DNA of 64,000 nt. Source: Liolophura sinensis (Eukaryota > Mollusca > Polyplacophora > Chitonida > Chitonidae). Positions 25,115-38,000 of the stretch are shown one piece after another. The position numbers and the translations under genes are program-made. The notes beneath the pieces were generated by a model, which was not told the DNA's origin, made no database searches, and saw nothing but the letters and a program-made list of their open reading frames with translations. The DNA is taken from positions 19,453,385 through 19,517,384 of the forward strand of contig NC_088295.1 in NCBI RefSeq assembly GCF_032854445.1, read 5' to 3'. Within the stretch, counting starts at the first letter, position 1; every line of letters begins with the position of its first letter.

Positions 25115-25679
25115 GTACTTCTGGAATGATAGGTTCACTGGACCTCTGTTTATTTCACCTATTTGGTATTTCTGTGGTATTTGATTGTGTGTGATTTATT
25201 GGTTGGTTTTTACTTTTTGTTGTCTTTTACACTGTTTATTTGTTTTACAGAATATGCTCTTTGTTGTTTATTTCCATTTGATTTCGTTGTGTTTTGTATT
25301 TTGTTTTAGTCTTCTTTTCTTTTACAGTAGGTCTACCAGTGTCGCTGAAACTTTAACCTGCATTCCATCAACTATTTTGTGTTGTGTCTTCAACAACTAT
25401 GTGGACCAGCATGCAAGACTCACAATTTTGATTTCCACACAAGGCTTAGCATGGAAGCCAGAATTAAGGCTACAAATTTCCCATAAAATCTAATTTTTCT
25501 AGATGAAAGCTGAGCTGCTATTTTCAGAAGCTTTCAGCTAAATGCGTCCTGTGTTGTGGTGTGTGAAAATCCACTTTACCCTCTTTTACGATCTCTGGCA
25601 CGACCCTAACTAACAGTTAACTTTCTCCTTCTTTTAATGCTACCTCTTTGGACTTGAAATGGATTGCATTTACCAGCAG
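25115..25679 (+). other. Intron, no gene seen
   Basis: T-rich intron; the AG after TTTTCTTTTACAG near 25327 is followed by an early in-phase stop. Confidence 0.6.
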
Positions 25680-28600
25680 TCTTGTCTGAGTCCTACCATT
25701 ATTCTGAAATAAAACAGGAGGCCTTTGAGCCCTTTAGTTCTCAACAAGAAGTAGATATCCCAGCTGACGAAAAACTGCCCTCTGATGAAATTGTGTATCA
25801 CCACACTGAAATAAGCCTTGTTGAATCTGAAGAAAAAGATAGACAGACAGCTGCAGGTGAAGAATGGGAAGTTGTAGAAACCAGCGTTCTAGAGGAAAAT
25901 GTTACACTTACTGATACTGCTTATGAAGAACGAGTTTCTGAAAGTGACAAACAGGAATGGAAAAATCGACCACACGAAACAGTGGAGACATATGAGTATA
26001 GTAGGGAAAAAGTCATTCAAGATGAAGCCAACATTTTCATGAAAACATCTCTGACTGAGGCATGGGAAAAGGAGTACAGAGAGAAAGAACTTATTGATGA
26101 GAAACAAGAGGTAGAGGAATTTGAAAGGATGGAAAGTATGGTTTTACAGCACGAGACACAAGATGAATTAGAGATAACTCATCTAGAAAGCTCACTGTCC
26201 GCCGCTAAATTAGAAGACCATACTCTGATGTCTGATAAAATATTTGAAGGAGATATTTTAGAATCTGCCTTTTCTGAAATGAGAGGAGAGCCTCTTCAGA
26301 TGCATTTGATTGAAATTGAGAAGGAAATTGTTGAACAGGAAGGAAAAATTGACGAACAAGCTACTGGTGAAATGCAAGATGACAAAAATGAGATGTTTGA
26401 ACTTGGTGAAGAAAGAACGAGTGAAACTGGGAATGATTTGCAAAACATAATGGAAACTGCAGATACATCTGTACATGAAGAGAACAAAGTGGCATATGAA
26501 TATGGAGATGACTTTCAAGAGCAACATCAAGACATTGCTGTAGAAGAAAGTGACTTGGTGAGATCTCATGCGGGAATGGAGGAGCAGCCCACAGTGGAAG
26601 ATGAAGGAGTTGAAATAGAATATGAAGAACAAGACAGCAAATTATCTGATGAGATCCATTATCAAGAACAGCTTGCACAGCAAGAGGAGGATAAAATCTG
26701 TGAAAGCGAAACCGACTTGCAATATACTGACGTAAAAGAAGAGCTAGAATCTTATTCACAATACAATGAACAAGGGGAAGATCTGAATGTTCAGGCAAAG
26801 TTAGATATGCTGGTAGATATTCCTCAAGAAGAAATTTCAGATAAGGAGGAAGAAAGAGATGTGAGAGATGATGCAATCGTGGTTGGTGAAGATGTGGAAA
26901 GTGGAGATGAGGGTCTACCAGAAAGTGAGGAGGGAGGAGAGGAAAGAGAGCCTAGTGTAGAGCCATCTGGTGCTTATGAGGAAGTTGAACAAAGTCAAGT
27001 ATCTGGGGATGTGGAAGAAAATGGCTTGAGTGTCATTGATACAAAGGAAGACCATCCAATAGCTCAGGAAGACCTTAATGCGTCTATAAGTTCTGAGGGA
27101 GAAGGCGAAGTGAAGGATGTGTTAGGACTTGATGAAACATGCATGGAAGAAGAACTAAGATCACAAGCTGCACAAGCAGAAGTGGCCACTGAGGAGAAAG
27201 ATAAAACAGAAAGTGGAATAATATATGATGAAAAAGTTGAAGAAGGAGCCCTCTTTCAGCAAAATGATGGTTTGGCACAGAGGGACAGACTAGACCAAAG
27301 GGAGGATGAACAGTTGCAAGAAAATATTATTGAGGCTCAGGAGGAGAGAAAAGATATGGAGGATGGGGTGCATGTAGTCGTTGAACAAGTGACAGGAAGG
27401 GAATTTTTGAAAAGAAAGCAGGAGGAAGATGAAGTAGTGGATAGGGAAGATTATTTTGAACAAGATGAACAGCTTGCAGCCAAGGAAGAGGGAGAAAAAG
27501 TTATTGATCAAGAGGAGAAAACTAAGTTGCAAGAAGTGGAACAGTTGCTTGATCAAGACGAAGATGAACAAAGTGAAATAGATCAGTTCATTTCAGAGGA
27601 AAGAGATGCTGGCCAAATGGTTTCTTCCTTCCATTCCGAAGTTTTCCCAGAAAAGGAAGCAACAGCTCAGGTGAGAAGAGACTCAGAACCTGAAGATGAC
27701 CAGTCTCTTCCTATGGAGGAGCTGGTTTTCATTCCAACTGAAGCAGGACAAACCCAGCACAGTATTGAAGCTGAAGAAAGAGCCCAAGGTGAAGATGATG
27801 GAATGTATCAACCTCAACCTTTTCCTGTTGAAGAGAGGGAAGGAGAGCCCCATGATGATGAGTTTATTCAAGATCAGTCTTACAGCGCAGAGGACACACC
27901 TGAAGAGTCATTTTTTCAGGAGAGGAAGAAGGAAGAAATTGTAACCATTCATGAACAGACAGAGCATGCTTCAGAAAAACATGATGGCTTGTTGGAACAA
28001 GATAAGCTGTCAGCTGAAAATGACGAAGATCTCATTAAAACCTCACTTGACAAGGATTCTGTGGACATGAGCAACATGGAAGCTGAGGTCATTGAAGTAA
28101 TTGAGGGTGCCTCAGATCTAGATGATTTTGACACACAAGGATATCATTATGCAGAAACTGAGGAAGAGTGGGCAACTGAAAGATCTGAGCGATTTGAAAC
28201 ATATTCAAGGGAGACAGCTGAATCGCAGGTAATGACAATGCAAGGTGAGGAAGACTTACAAGGTTTGATGACATTTGAGAACCAGGAAGTGACAGCAACA
28301 ACAGATGGAACAGAAGATGATGAGCAGATTTCTCAAGATTTTGGGGAAGATAAAGAGTTCATTCCGGGTGATGATTCAACTGTTGATCCAGAATATGCTG
28401 TTGATCGCCGATTTTCAGATGTGAAAGTTGATGAATTAGATTTTGACCAAGTAAAGGAGAGATTTGGCTTTGAAGAAAGTGAGGAGATCCAGGAAGGTTT
28501 AGGAGCAGCATTCACAACAGAACATGTACAAGACTTGGAAGAGGAGATCCAAGGTGAAATCGATAAGGAACCCCAATCCTACAAGGAAGATGATTTTACT

Positions 28601-29225
28601 CTAAAGGCCCATGCACCTCTTTATCCTTCTTCATCCACAGAATGCCAAGGACCATCAACAACACCAAGTGAAGGAGAAACTCCTATGATGAATGACCTTG
28701 GGGAATCAGTGCAAGAGGATTTTGATCAAGAGAGGATCAGAGGTGAGGAGGTCGAGAGACCCTTATCTCCTAGTGATTACACATTGGAAGCTGACTCTGA
28801 GCAAGGATCTACAGTTTTGACAGGCAGTGAACTCGATCTTGAACCTCTTGGGAGAATGAGTGCTGATACATCCCAGCAAATTTTCATTGAACAATCTATC
28901 GCAGCTACAAGAGGAGCATTGACACCAGATAGTCGGGAAGAGCATGTGGATGGTCGGTCAGACATTTCATCAGGATCAAGAGAAAGAGATTTTGAAGATG
29001 AGAGGCCAATGTCACCATCTGAGTTTACCCTTATTCAGTCCCATGAGCAGGAAGAGCTGGCCCAAGTGCTTGGTATCAGTTCTTCTGGTGAGGAAACCAT
29101 GCAACAGTCCAGTGGATCTGAACTGGACAGAGCCATGAATGCTCTGGATCAAGCCAGTCTTATGTCTAGCATTTATGAGGAGAATCTTTTTGCATCTGTC
29201 CAGCCAACTCAAGTCCCAGAATCAG
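25680..29225 (+). CDS. Gene 1 exon 11: 3.5-kb acidic giant exon
   Basis: The acceptor is a tandem CAGCAG (exon starts at 25677 or 25680, both in phase) and the donor is GAATCAG|GTACGA; 1,182 codons, phase 1 at both ends. It is strongly acidic and mostly non-repetitive. Near its start lies GEEWEVVETSV (25859-25891), a W-x-x-V core after acidic residues, as in LIR/GABARAP-binding motifs. Near the C-terminal end two related segments occur, RPLSPSDYTLE and RPMSPSEFTLI, each an SPS[DE][YF]TL element with proline-directed Ser, about 250 nt apart. Probably a disordered, phosphorylated tail region. A 3-nt NAGNAG choice would add or drop one residue. Confidence 0.78.
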
Positions 29226-30359
29226 GTACGATCATAGCATTTCTTTCATGGTGTCTGTTCTAAGTGTTACACTGGATGTGGCTTGGAGTGAACAATTTGA
29301 CTAGAGCATGGTATAGGCTTGAACATTAAAGAGTTAATTCTAACAGCACTTGATCACACTTTTGCATTGCATTGTGCTGCTTTGTTCTGTAATGTAAAGT
29401 AAGGAACACATTTCAAATATCTGTAAAAAAAAAAAAAAATAGATAATTGTGAGGTAAGAACACTGTATACTATAGGATGACTCGGTGTTTCTAAAGCAAA
29501 TCCAATCATCGGGGGGAAAACATCAAATAGATATAATTTCCAATACTGATAAATGAAGACCAGCAAAAATACTGGCTCTAGTGAGACTCACTCACAGCTT
29601 AAGGTGTCTAGCCCAACTGCTCTATCAACTGAGTTATCCAACAAGATGGGAATGGCTCACTGATTAGAGTCTAGTTATATCCAGTAAATAGTTTTTCACA
29701 GAGATACATAACATTATAGTACAATATACTAAGGGAGGACTAAAACTGCAATCATTGCTAGGGAATACACGTGAAAATGGATAAGGATTTTCAGTAGTGT
29801 CTTTGCTTTGAGATAAGTCAAAATTACATGTGATTGATAAGTATCTTATTAAAAAGCGGTGATATGTTAAAAAGACTGATTTGAAAAGATAAAATCTTAT
29901 TACATGTATTTGTTTTGATGGTCATGAAAATACTAGCAAATCAACTAATTTGTTGTAGTCATGTAAATGTGTCCAAAGTCGTAAATTAATTTTTTTTTAT
30001 CTTCTGGTTATTTTATTGTAGTGAAATGTTTTTTGATTTCTTGGTAATTTTGGTAAATTTCCCAAATTTAGGTGGACTAATACATGTGGAACAAACAATT
30101 TTCACCGTTGCGTTGGAGATCAGCATATAGTTTAAATTAGCAGGGTTGTACTGTGAATTAATGTAAACTCATGTTGTTTGCAAATTACATGGCTAGCGAT
30201 TAAACTAAGTAATGTTATCCAAAGTGAGGTTGTGATAACTGAGATATTTGAGTTCCAGTATTTGCAACTGCCCTGTCATGGAAATAAATGAAATTTTTCT
30301 AATGTCCAATTCTAATTATACACAGATATAAAAAAAATTGTTTAACTTTTTTTTAACAG
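29226..30359 (+). other. Intron with a tRNA-like SINE head remnant
   Basis: AT-rich. At about 29590-29645 the reverse strand reads TAACTCAGTTGATAGAGC, an A-box-like tRNA/SINE head. No B box or SINE body follows. No exon found. Confidence 0.45.
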
Positions 30360-31040
30360 AATCAAAGCGAGAGGCTGAGATGAGTCAGTTGGCAGGACAT
30401 GATGTCCAATACACTGATCGCATTGAGCAATTTGAAGTTGTGGAAAGATCTCAATCACTAAGTCATGAACAACAGAAGGCTATGATATCCAGCTATGAAA
30501 ACGTGTATGATGGTGTGAATATTGAAGCAGAGGAGGAGCTTGAAGGGGAAATGGAAGTAGGAGATAAGTTTGACACAAGACAGGCTGATCCTCACCTAGA
30601 AGGAATGGAAAAATCATCAAGCTTTGAAAGACTTTATGAGAGTGAACTAGGAGCAGAAGCTACAGATTTAGGTCAAGGTGAGTTATGTGGACTGGATGAA
30701 AAGGTGCAAAATCCTGACCTAAAGCATGGCAAACAACATTCCACTAACACTGCACCTGACATTGTGAGCAGTTATTCCGCTTCAAGATTTAGTTCGCATA
30801 GGCAAATCCTGTCAGGCCCTATCGACATTACTGTTGAATCTGGTCTCGACTTGCTTGTTGATGACTCCTCGTATGCGGCTGATAGTGTGTTTTATGGGCA
30901 TGATCAGGAACAGATGAGCTGCAGCCTAGTGTTTGAGCGTTCCCATTCTTGTGAAACAGAGGGCAGATTGGCTGCACCTGATGACAGTCGACATAGACAC
31001 TCTTCGACTCCAGATTCCTCCCACACCTCTCCTGTTAGAG
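30360..31040 (+). CDS. Gene 1 exon 12, 227 codons, internal strong donor
   Basis: Acceptor TTTTTTTAACAG|AA and donor GTTAGAG|GTATAT, phase 1 at both ends. At 30677 there is a textbook donor (CAAG|GTGAGT), also phase 1, so a 106-codon short form is equally plausible. The first half is acidic; the second half is Ser/His-rich (S-S-Y-S-A-S-R-F-S-S-H-R, SFERLYESE). S-F-E-R-L resembles the EFERLE motif of exon 14. Confidence 0.72.
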
Positions 31041-31391
31041 GTATATACTGAAAAGTGTGTTGTGACCCTGCCATCAAGCTTAAGTTTCCATATTCCTTTT
31101 CTCTGTTTTTTACATGCTCTCAGATTCTTTCTCCTCCACTATTGTACACCTGCCATGTATTTGATGTTTGGAATACTTTTTGAGTTTTCTGTTGTGTTGC
31201 TCTGCTTACACATCTAGCCCATCGCATCCCCGTCTACTATCACAAACATCACAGGACACCCCACATTTTGTCTACATTAAGCATATGCATGTAATTACTA
31301 ACTCTTGAACTCTGAACTCCTGTTATGGAAATATGGCGCATTATTGAATAGGCTTAGTCAGTAGCAATGTGTGTTGTTTGTTACCCTGTAG
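31041..31391 (+). other. Intron, no gene seen
   Basis: T-rich intron; an AG near 31217 opens 30 codons but no donor is in phase. Confidence 0.55.
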
Positions 31392-31487
31392 ATCCTACTA
31401 GAGAAGAACGACAGCAGGTTGAGGAGGACAAACTGAGCTCCTCTAGCTCAGAAGTGGCACGGGTTGAAGATGTTGAGGGCATTCCAG
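31392..31487 (+). CDS. Gene 1 exon 13, 32-codon cassette
   Basis: Acceptor TACCCTGTAG|AT and donor ATTCCAG|GTATCT, phase 1 at both ends. It encodes D-P-T-R-E-E-R-Q-Q-V-E-E-D-K-L, then S-S-S-S-S-E-V-A-R-V-E-D-V-E-G-I-P. The Ser run followed by acidic residues fits casein-kinase-2-type sites. Confidence 0.7.
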
Positions 31488-32090
31488 GTATCTGCTTCTT
31501 AACCGTTTCCATGGTACTTTCTCAGTTCCTGTCATATTATTTGGGTTTCTTCATGTTTTATTTCCTCAGTAATCCATGATTAATTTCGGACTAAACTTTT
31601 CTGCAGTGGACATTCATCAGAACAGTTTTATATTTTCTTTCCTTGTGTCATATGTTTCAGGCTTATTTTCAAGAATGATGTAGATCATGTTTTTTTTAAT
31701 GATTTTTGCATGGAAGTGTGATTCCATAGGCAAAGGCTATTTTAGGCTTTCACTTTTATTTTGTTGATTTTCTTTTTCTCATTCTTTGTTTATCCTTTGC
31801 ACCTGAACAGTAGTTTTGAGGATCAGTGAACAGTTCAGGTGGTATATTCATAACCCCTGAAAATGTTTTTTAATACTTGAACTGCCAGTGCTTTACCATT
31901 TTCAGGCATGTTTTTGTGTGACATACTAAGCCTATTAACAACAAACAGGTGGTAGCTTAGGTACCATTTTCTAATAGCCGTGTTTGAGTGTCATGTAAGT
32001 AAGTTCTGCTGTTCAGAGAGGAAAGAGCACTGAGCATATGGACTAATGTGATGCTAGACCCACCTACTAACATGTGCCTCCTTTCTCTAG
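31488..32090 (+). other. Intron, no gene seen
   Basis: T-rich unique sequence; nothing supportable. Confidence 0.6.
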
Positions 32091-35000
32091 ATGCTGATGT
32101 ACGTGAGACCAGTGAAGGAAAAACTGAGGAGACGGATGTGGAGGAGCAGTTCTCTCCCCCTGCCAAATTTGCCTCTTCTCAACAGGCTTTTGATTTTGAA
32201 ATGCTTACCCCTGATCTATCCGTTACTAAATCTCCCTCTGAACCCATCTCTCCTGAACAAGGTCTTGCTGGCCGGCTAGCTGAAGACTTGGCAAAAGCTT
32301 CAATGACAGAAGATATGACTGAAGGCAAAGACAGAGACCAGACAACTGAGGAAATTCCCATCCAGTATGGTGCAGATAGTGTGGTAACATCAGATGTTGA
32401 TAATCAACTCCTTGAGCACTATGGCGATGATTTCCAGGAAATTCAAGAAATCCGCTCTGGCTATGAAATCTGCGATACTAAAGACACCACAGAGTCATTG
32501 GAGCAATTATCTAAGGAGTCACTTCAAGAACCAACTGAAGAATCAGACAAACTTGAAAGACTTTCATGCATGGCCTTTGATAACATGGGGTTTGCTGGAT
32601 ACACTGCAGAGCACCATCAGGAACAAAAGTTAACAACTGAGGATAAAAGTGCTACAGCAGAGCCAGTTGTTCGTGGAAATATATCCCCAGAGGATTTGGA
32701 GGAAAAGCCATGTTTGTTTGGATTTCCCGATGAAATGACCAAAGAGATGAGCAGTGAATGTCTCTCAGCCCAAACACTGCAAGAAGAAACAGTGACAGGT
32801 GAGCAAGAAATGTCATCTGTAGTTCAACAAACTGAGACAGGCACTATTTGGGAAGCAGTGGAAGTGCACAAAGAAGATAGATTTGAAACAACATCAGATC
32901 TTGTTGTTGAAAAACTGGTTAGCTACAATGACATACCTGAGAGGGAAGAACTTAACAGAGAAGGTCGAGGTGTGCTTGAAGGCGTTGAATCAGGCGCAAC
33001 AGAACTAGATTCTCAGGCTCCAGACCAGCAGGAAGAAGAAAAACTTGAAGCAGAAACATCTAGTATTGCAGAGGAAAGTGAAGAAGAGCCTGAAGGGCAA
33101 GATGCTGATGACAAGAGCTCAGAGAGCAGCTTGGAAGATGACAAAGTGTTTACTGATTCTGTTGGTGAACTCAAAAAAGTGCCATGGGAAATAGCTCACC
33201 AGTTTAAAAGACAGTTCTCTGAATCTTATCTTGATCAGGAAAGAAAATCATCCCTTTCATCAGTACAGTCTTTAGATATGGGTACCTTTTATAGAAGAGA
33301 CAGAGATCAAGATAACGGTCAGAGGGTTACTTTTGAGCTTGGTGAAGGTCAGATTGTTGAGGAAGAAAGCAAGGAGTATGTTTATTCAGAGACAGTTAAA
33401 TTCAGGCTCTCATCGAGCAGCACAAAAGACGAAAGTGAACCCACAGAAGACTTGCAGGAGTCCCAAGCTTCTATTCAGGTCCATCAACAGACTTCTTTAG
33501 AACCACATGACCAGATTTGTGAAACTCATGATGCTATTGTTATCCAGACCATTCTTGAGAGCCGATGCCAGTATTTGGAGGAAGTTGCGAAGCAGGAACA
33601 AACTTGGATGTCTGAATATTTATCAGGTGGTAATGCCCAGTCAGAGGCACTAACTTTCTCCACTGAGACCCTTACAGACTCAACTGCATGCTTTGAGGAA
33701 TCAAAGGATGAACAGTATGAATCAAAGCGGCTTTCGTCTGGATCACACTACTCATCAGATGCCATGACCTCTTCATTCATGACTGCCAAAACTTCCCTTG
33801 ACGTTTCAGCTGAGCAGTCCATGTTTGACTCTCAGCACTTTCAAGACGCTGAATCTGAGGGTATGAGCACACCTCCAGTCATTATGGATACTGAATCAGA
33901 ATTCAAAGAAATCTATGAAGAGCCTTCTGAAAAAGAAATATTGGCGTCTCATGAGCTCTCAGACAGCGTTGTAAGCCGAGAGTCTCGACTCGCTCAGCAA
34001 GAATTGTTACAGGAAGGGGCAGATGAAAAAGATCGTTCAATTTCTCCATCGAACGACAGTGAAAGATTACCTACTACCTATGAATCTCAAAGTGAATTGC
34101 AAGAAGACACCCAGAAAGAAGTAGTCCGACCAGGAAAATTTCCCATGGCCGTTCCCATGCTTGGAAAAGCACTAGCAGACAATGATGTATATGAATCATC
34201 AGAAACAGAGAGGGAATCCTCGGAAGATAAGTTGTCTCCAATTGAAGAAGCTCCAAGTGGAGAAACAGTCGATGAACTTCCTGATGACCGTGAATCTGTA
34301 CCACCAGCTTCTGCAGAGAAGAAAGTATCATTCCAAGACAGTTTTAAGCCAGGAGGGGAAGATGTGGTCAAGACATCTACATCATCGTCAGATGTTTCTG
34401 TTGAGCCTACTCTACTTGCTGCGTCGTATGATTTGGACTCTGGCAGAGTGTCTCATGTCGTGGCCGCCTATGACATGTCACCGGATACTGTTGAGCAACT
34501 GGCTCCATTGGAAGGTACCACAAAAGCAATTCTCTCCAGCCCAGAAGATGAGGTATTTGAAACAGAATCTCCAGAGTCAGAAGGAAGGAGTCAAGAAGGT
34601 GATATAGGAACATTCCTGGAACATACTCCCACTGAAAGTGTAGGGTCAGGCTCTCCAAGTATATGCCCACCAACACCAATGACTACACCTAAGGAAATGG
34701 AAGCAGTTCAACATGTGGAGACAGACTTGGAAGATGCCGCTCATAAAATGGAACAGCTGCAAGCTACTGAAGAAAACCAAGAAATTGATGTTGAAGAGCA
34801 ATCTGGAGCATGTGCTATGGAAGAAGATACCCCTGGAACCCCGTTTGAAGTTCTGTCCGATTCTGAATTGATCGGATATGAAGATTATTTGGAAAGAATG
34901 AAGGAGGTAAAAATGGAGCAGTCAGCGGAGTTGGAAATCAGCGGTGGCAGCTTTGCAGATATTCCTGCATCTAGACTATCACAGGAAACAACTAGTTGTG

Positions 35001-38000
35001 ATGGAACTTTGGCAGCAGATACTGATAGAAGTTATGCAGTACCCTCAGCTCCTCCTTTAGATGAAGTTGTTACTCCAACTGATTTAGGACATTTGAGAAC
35101 TGAAGAGCAAGAATCATCTTTTGACCATTCTTCCCCAGTCAGTAGCAGTGAACATTCCGAAAGAGGCCCACTGTCACCTTATGGGGCAGCCCATCTTATT
35201 CAAGAGTTAGATGGTGGTGAACTACCAGATATTCTTCAGTCTTCTATTCCTGCAGAAGATGCCAATACAGAAGTTCATGACTCTTCGCCCATTCAACATT
35301 TTGCACCACTTTCTGAAGACGAAAAGCCAGCTTACCTCCTCAATGGTCCAACAGAGGTGGACTATTTTCCAGAACCTGAAGAATCTGAACCTCTGCCAGA
35401 AAATGTGGGTGCTGGTACAGAACCAAGCCCACCAGACTTAAGAGAACAACCAGATATTCTTCCAGTGATGCAAGACCAGCTGATTACTGAGCAACAAGAT
35501 GAGGTTCTGCCGTCTGATAATGTAGATCTTTATTCAGGTGATGTTTCTGAAGAGCAAATTTACGAAGAACATCACACAACAGAAACATACAGTTCTTCAG
35601 AAACCCAATACACATCATACATAAGTACAAGTCATGCAACCACCACAGAATCCCTGGCAGACGAAATAATAACACATTCGGAGCAGAGAGCTGTCTCTTC
35701 AGAACAAACGTTGTATGGGTTAGAAATGCCTTCTGAAGAGATGGCACAGAGCTTTAGTCAGGCTGATGCAACAGACACCAGTGAAAGACTAGATACAAGT
35801 ACTACTGCCACTGCGCAACCTGGCACAGAAGACGAAGATGATACAGGCTACGAGATTGATCGCCAGGAGCTGTTTGAAGCCCAAGTAACTGAAGTACCAT
35901 CTGAATTTGTGGCAGGTGCACTAGAACCATGTGGTGATGAACTTTATGAACTTCCAAAAGATGACATCTATCCAGGTAAAAGAGCATTAGATGTGGACTC
36001 TGAACAGTTTGAGAGTTCTGATACTGAACCATGTTCAAGCACAGTGGTTTCAGATGACTTGCCAGCTGCAGTGGTCACAGCAGTACCTCAGGAATTTGCC
36101 AGAGATTCCATATCATCTGGTGAAAGTGAGCCAGAAACTGACGTTGTTAAGCAAACATTAAAACCTCAAGAACGAGAAGAATTGCAAGAAGTTCAGCCGC
36201 AGATGTATGACTTGAGTCCATCATTTGTGGAGAGAGATGAGTTTGAGTACAAAACCAAAGTAGGTAAGGACAGTGAGGCAGATACAGAAGGAGCTACTGC
36301 TCAACCCAGTGCAGGTGTAGATATTGAGGAAGATATAAACATTGCTACTGAAATGGATGCCGAAGGTTATGTCATCGAAGCAGATATGATGGACAGACCT
36401 GAACCAGAGCTTGAAAAACTTGTTGGTGAGGAGACAAAGCAGGATATTGAAGAAACAACAGAATTTCAACCATCTGAGACTATGGAATCTGAGCGGCCTC
36501 CATCTCCAACACCTGAAGATATGTTTCACCATTCAGAAGTAAGTGACCAGCAAACCTTTGAAGATGATGCAGAACAAGAAGACATTGCAAATATAGATGA
36601 CGAATTAATTGAGAGGACAGCAAGTAAATTTGTGGAGTCTGTGCTGGTAGACATAAAGGAAAAGGTGGAACAGGGTAGATTTGCAGGATTTAGTGAAGTA
36701 GAACCTGACACAAAAGAGGAAAATCAAATCAGTCAGTCTGGAAAAGAGGCTGAGGGAATAGAGGAAGAAGTTGAAAAAGGAGCCATAGATCATGAGAGCA
36801 AACCCGAAGCAGAAAGCAAGGAAGCATGTCAACAGGAAGAAGTAGACATGGCAGGTATTTCAGAAAGCTGGGACCAGGAAAGAACCTCAAGTCCTGATTT
36901 GGGAGAGCCTAGAACAGAAGATTCAACTGCTAAACATGAACCAATGAAATCCTCAGAATCTGTGGAGGATGTCCACTCATCCCGAAAACTGGTACTGCAA
37001 CCCTCAGAGGATATTCCTGAAATCACAATCACTCAGCACCTTCATGTGGAAGAAGATGAAGAAGATTACCCAGTTTTGTATACACAGCAACATCACCACC
37101 CATGTGTACCTGAAGAGGAAGAAGATGATGAAGATGAAACTGATAATGCTCCTCTTGCCAAAAAACAAGCTCAGTATACATTTCAAGAATCCTTATCCAA
37201 ATCTTGTGAGGAAAAAACTGATTATAGTACATGTGAGGAGATGAGCACACAACGTGGCTTCCAGCAGATCAGGCCAAAAGATGACTTAGAAGATCAAAAT
37301 TTATTGGATGACCCAGGCCCATCAAGTGCAGATCAAAGTCCAGTGGATGCAACATCTGAGACCGGTTCTTTTTTAGTGGATAGCGCAGATTCTGGTTCTG
37401 CTGGCATCCATGGAGAGCCAGAATCTGCGGAAACAATTCTTTTTGAAATGGATGACCTGGAAATGACAGAAACAAAGGACACCAGTGAGGAAGACTACAT
37501 TGGTGTCTCTGCCAAGGACATACCTGAGCTGCAGAGCCCTGAAGATCTAGGGGACTCATCAAGTGTAGACAGTTTTGCTACTGTTGTTGCTGCTCATGTT
37601 GAATATGAAGAAGAAGATCGATTAGCAGAAGTGGCCTCACTGACATCCTCTTATCATTCTGAGATCACTCACACAGATGCTATTGCTGAAGAAGAGGAAG
37701 ATGAGGAAGAAGAGGATGATGAACAAGGCTACTGGAATCAAGATGATGTAGAAAAATCAAGTGAATCTTCTACAGGAAGTGAGAGATATGAGTTCATCGA
37801 GAAAACAGAACTGTCCGTTATTGCTGAAAACTCTGAAGAAGAAAGGTACGAGATGATAGAAAGAGGAGAATTGGATGTTGATACCAGTCCTGATTTTGTT
37901 CGTAGTCCAGCTGAAGCTTCTGCACTAACCAGTCATCGTCTTTTCGGCAGAAGTGTTGAGAAAGATGATGTTTCTCTTTCTTCATCACTTGCAGAATTTG

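Noticed and set aside
29590-29645. tRNA gene on the reverse strand
   Set aside because: Only an A-box-like stretch is present; no cloverleaf or B box, so a SINE head remnant is more likely.
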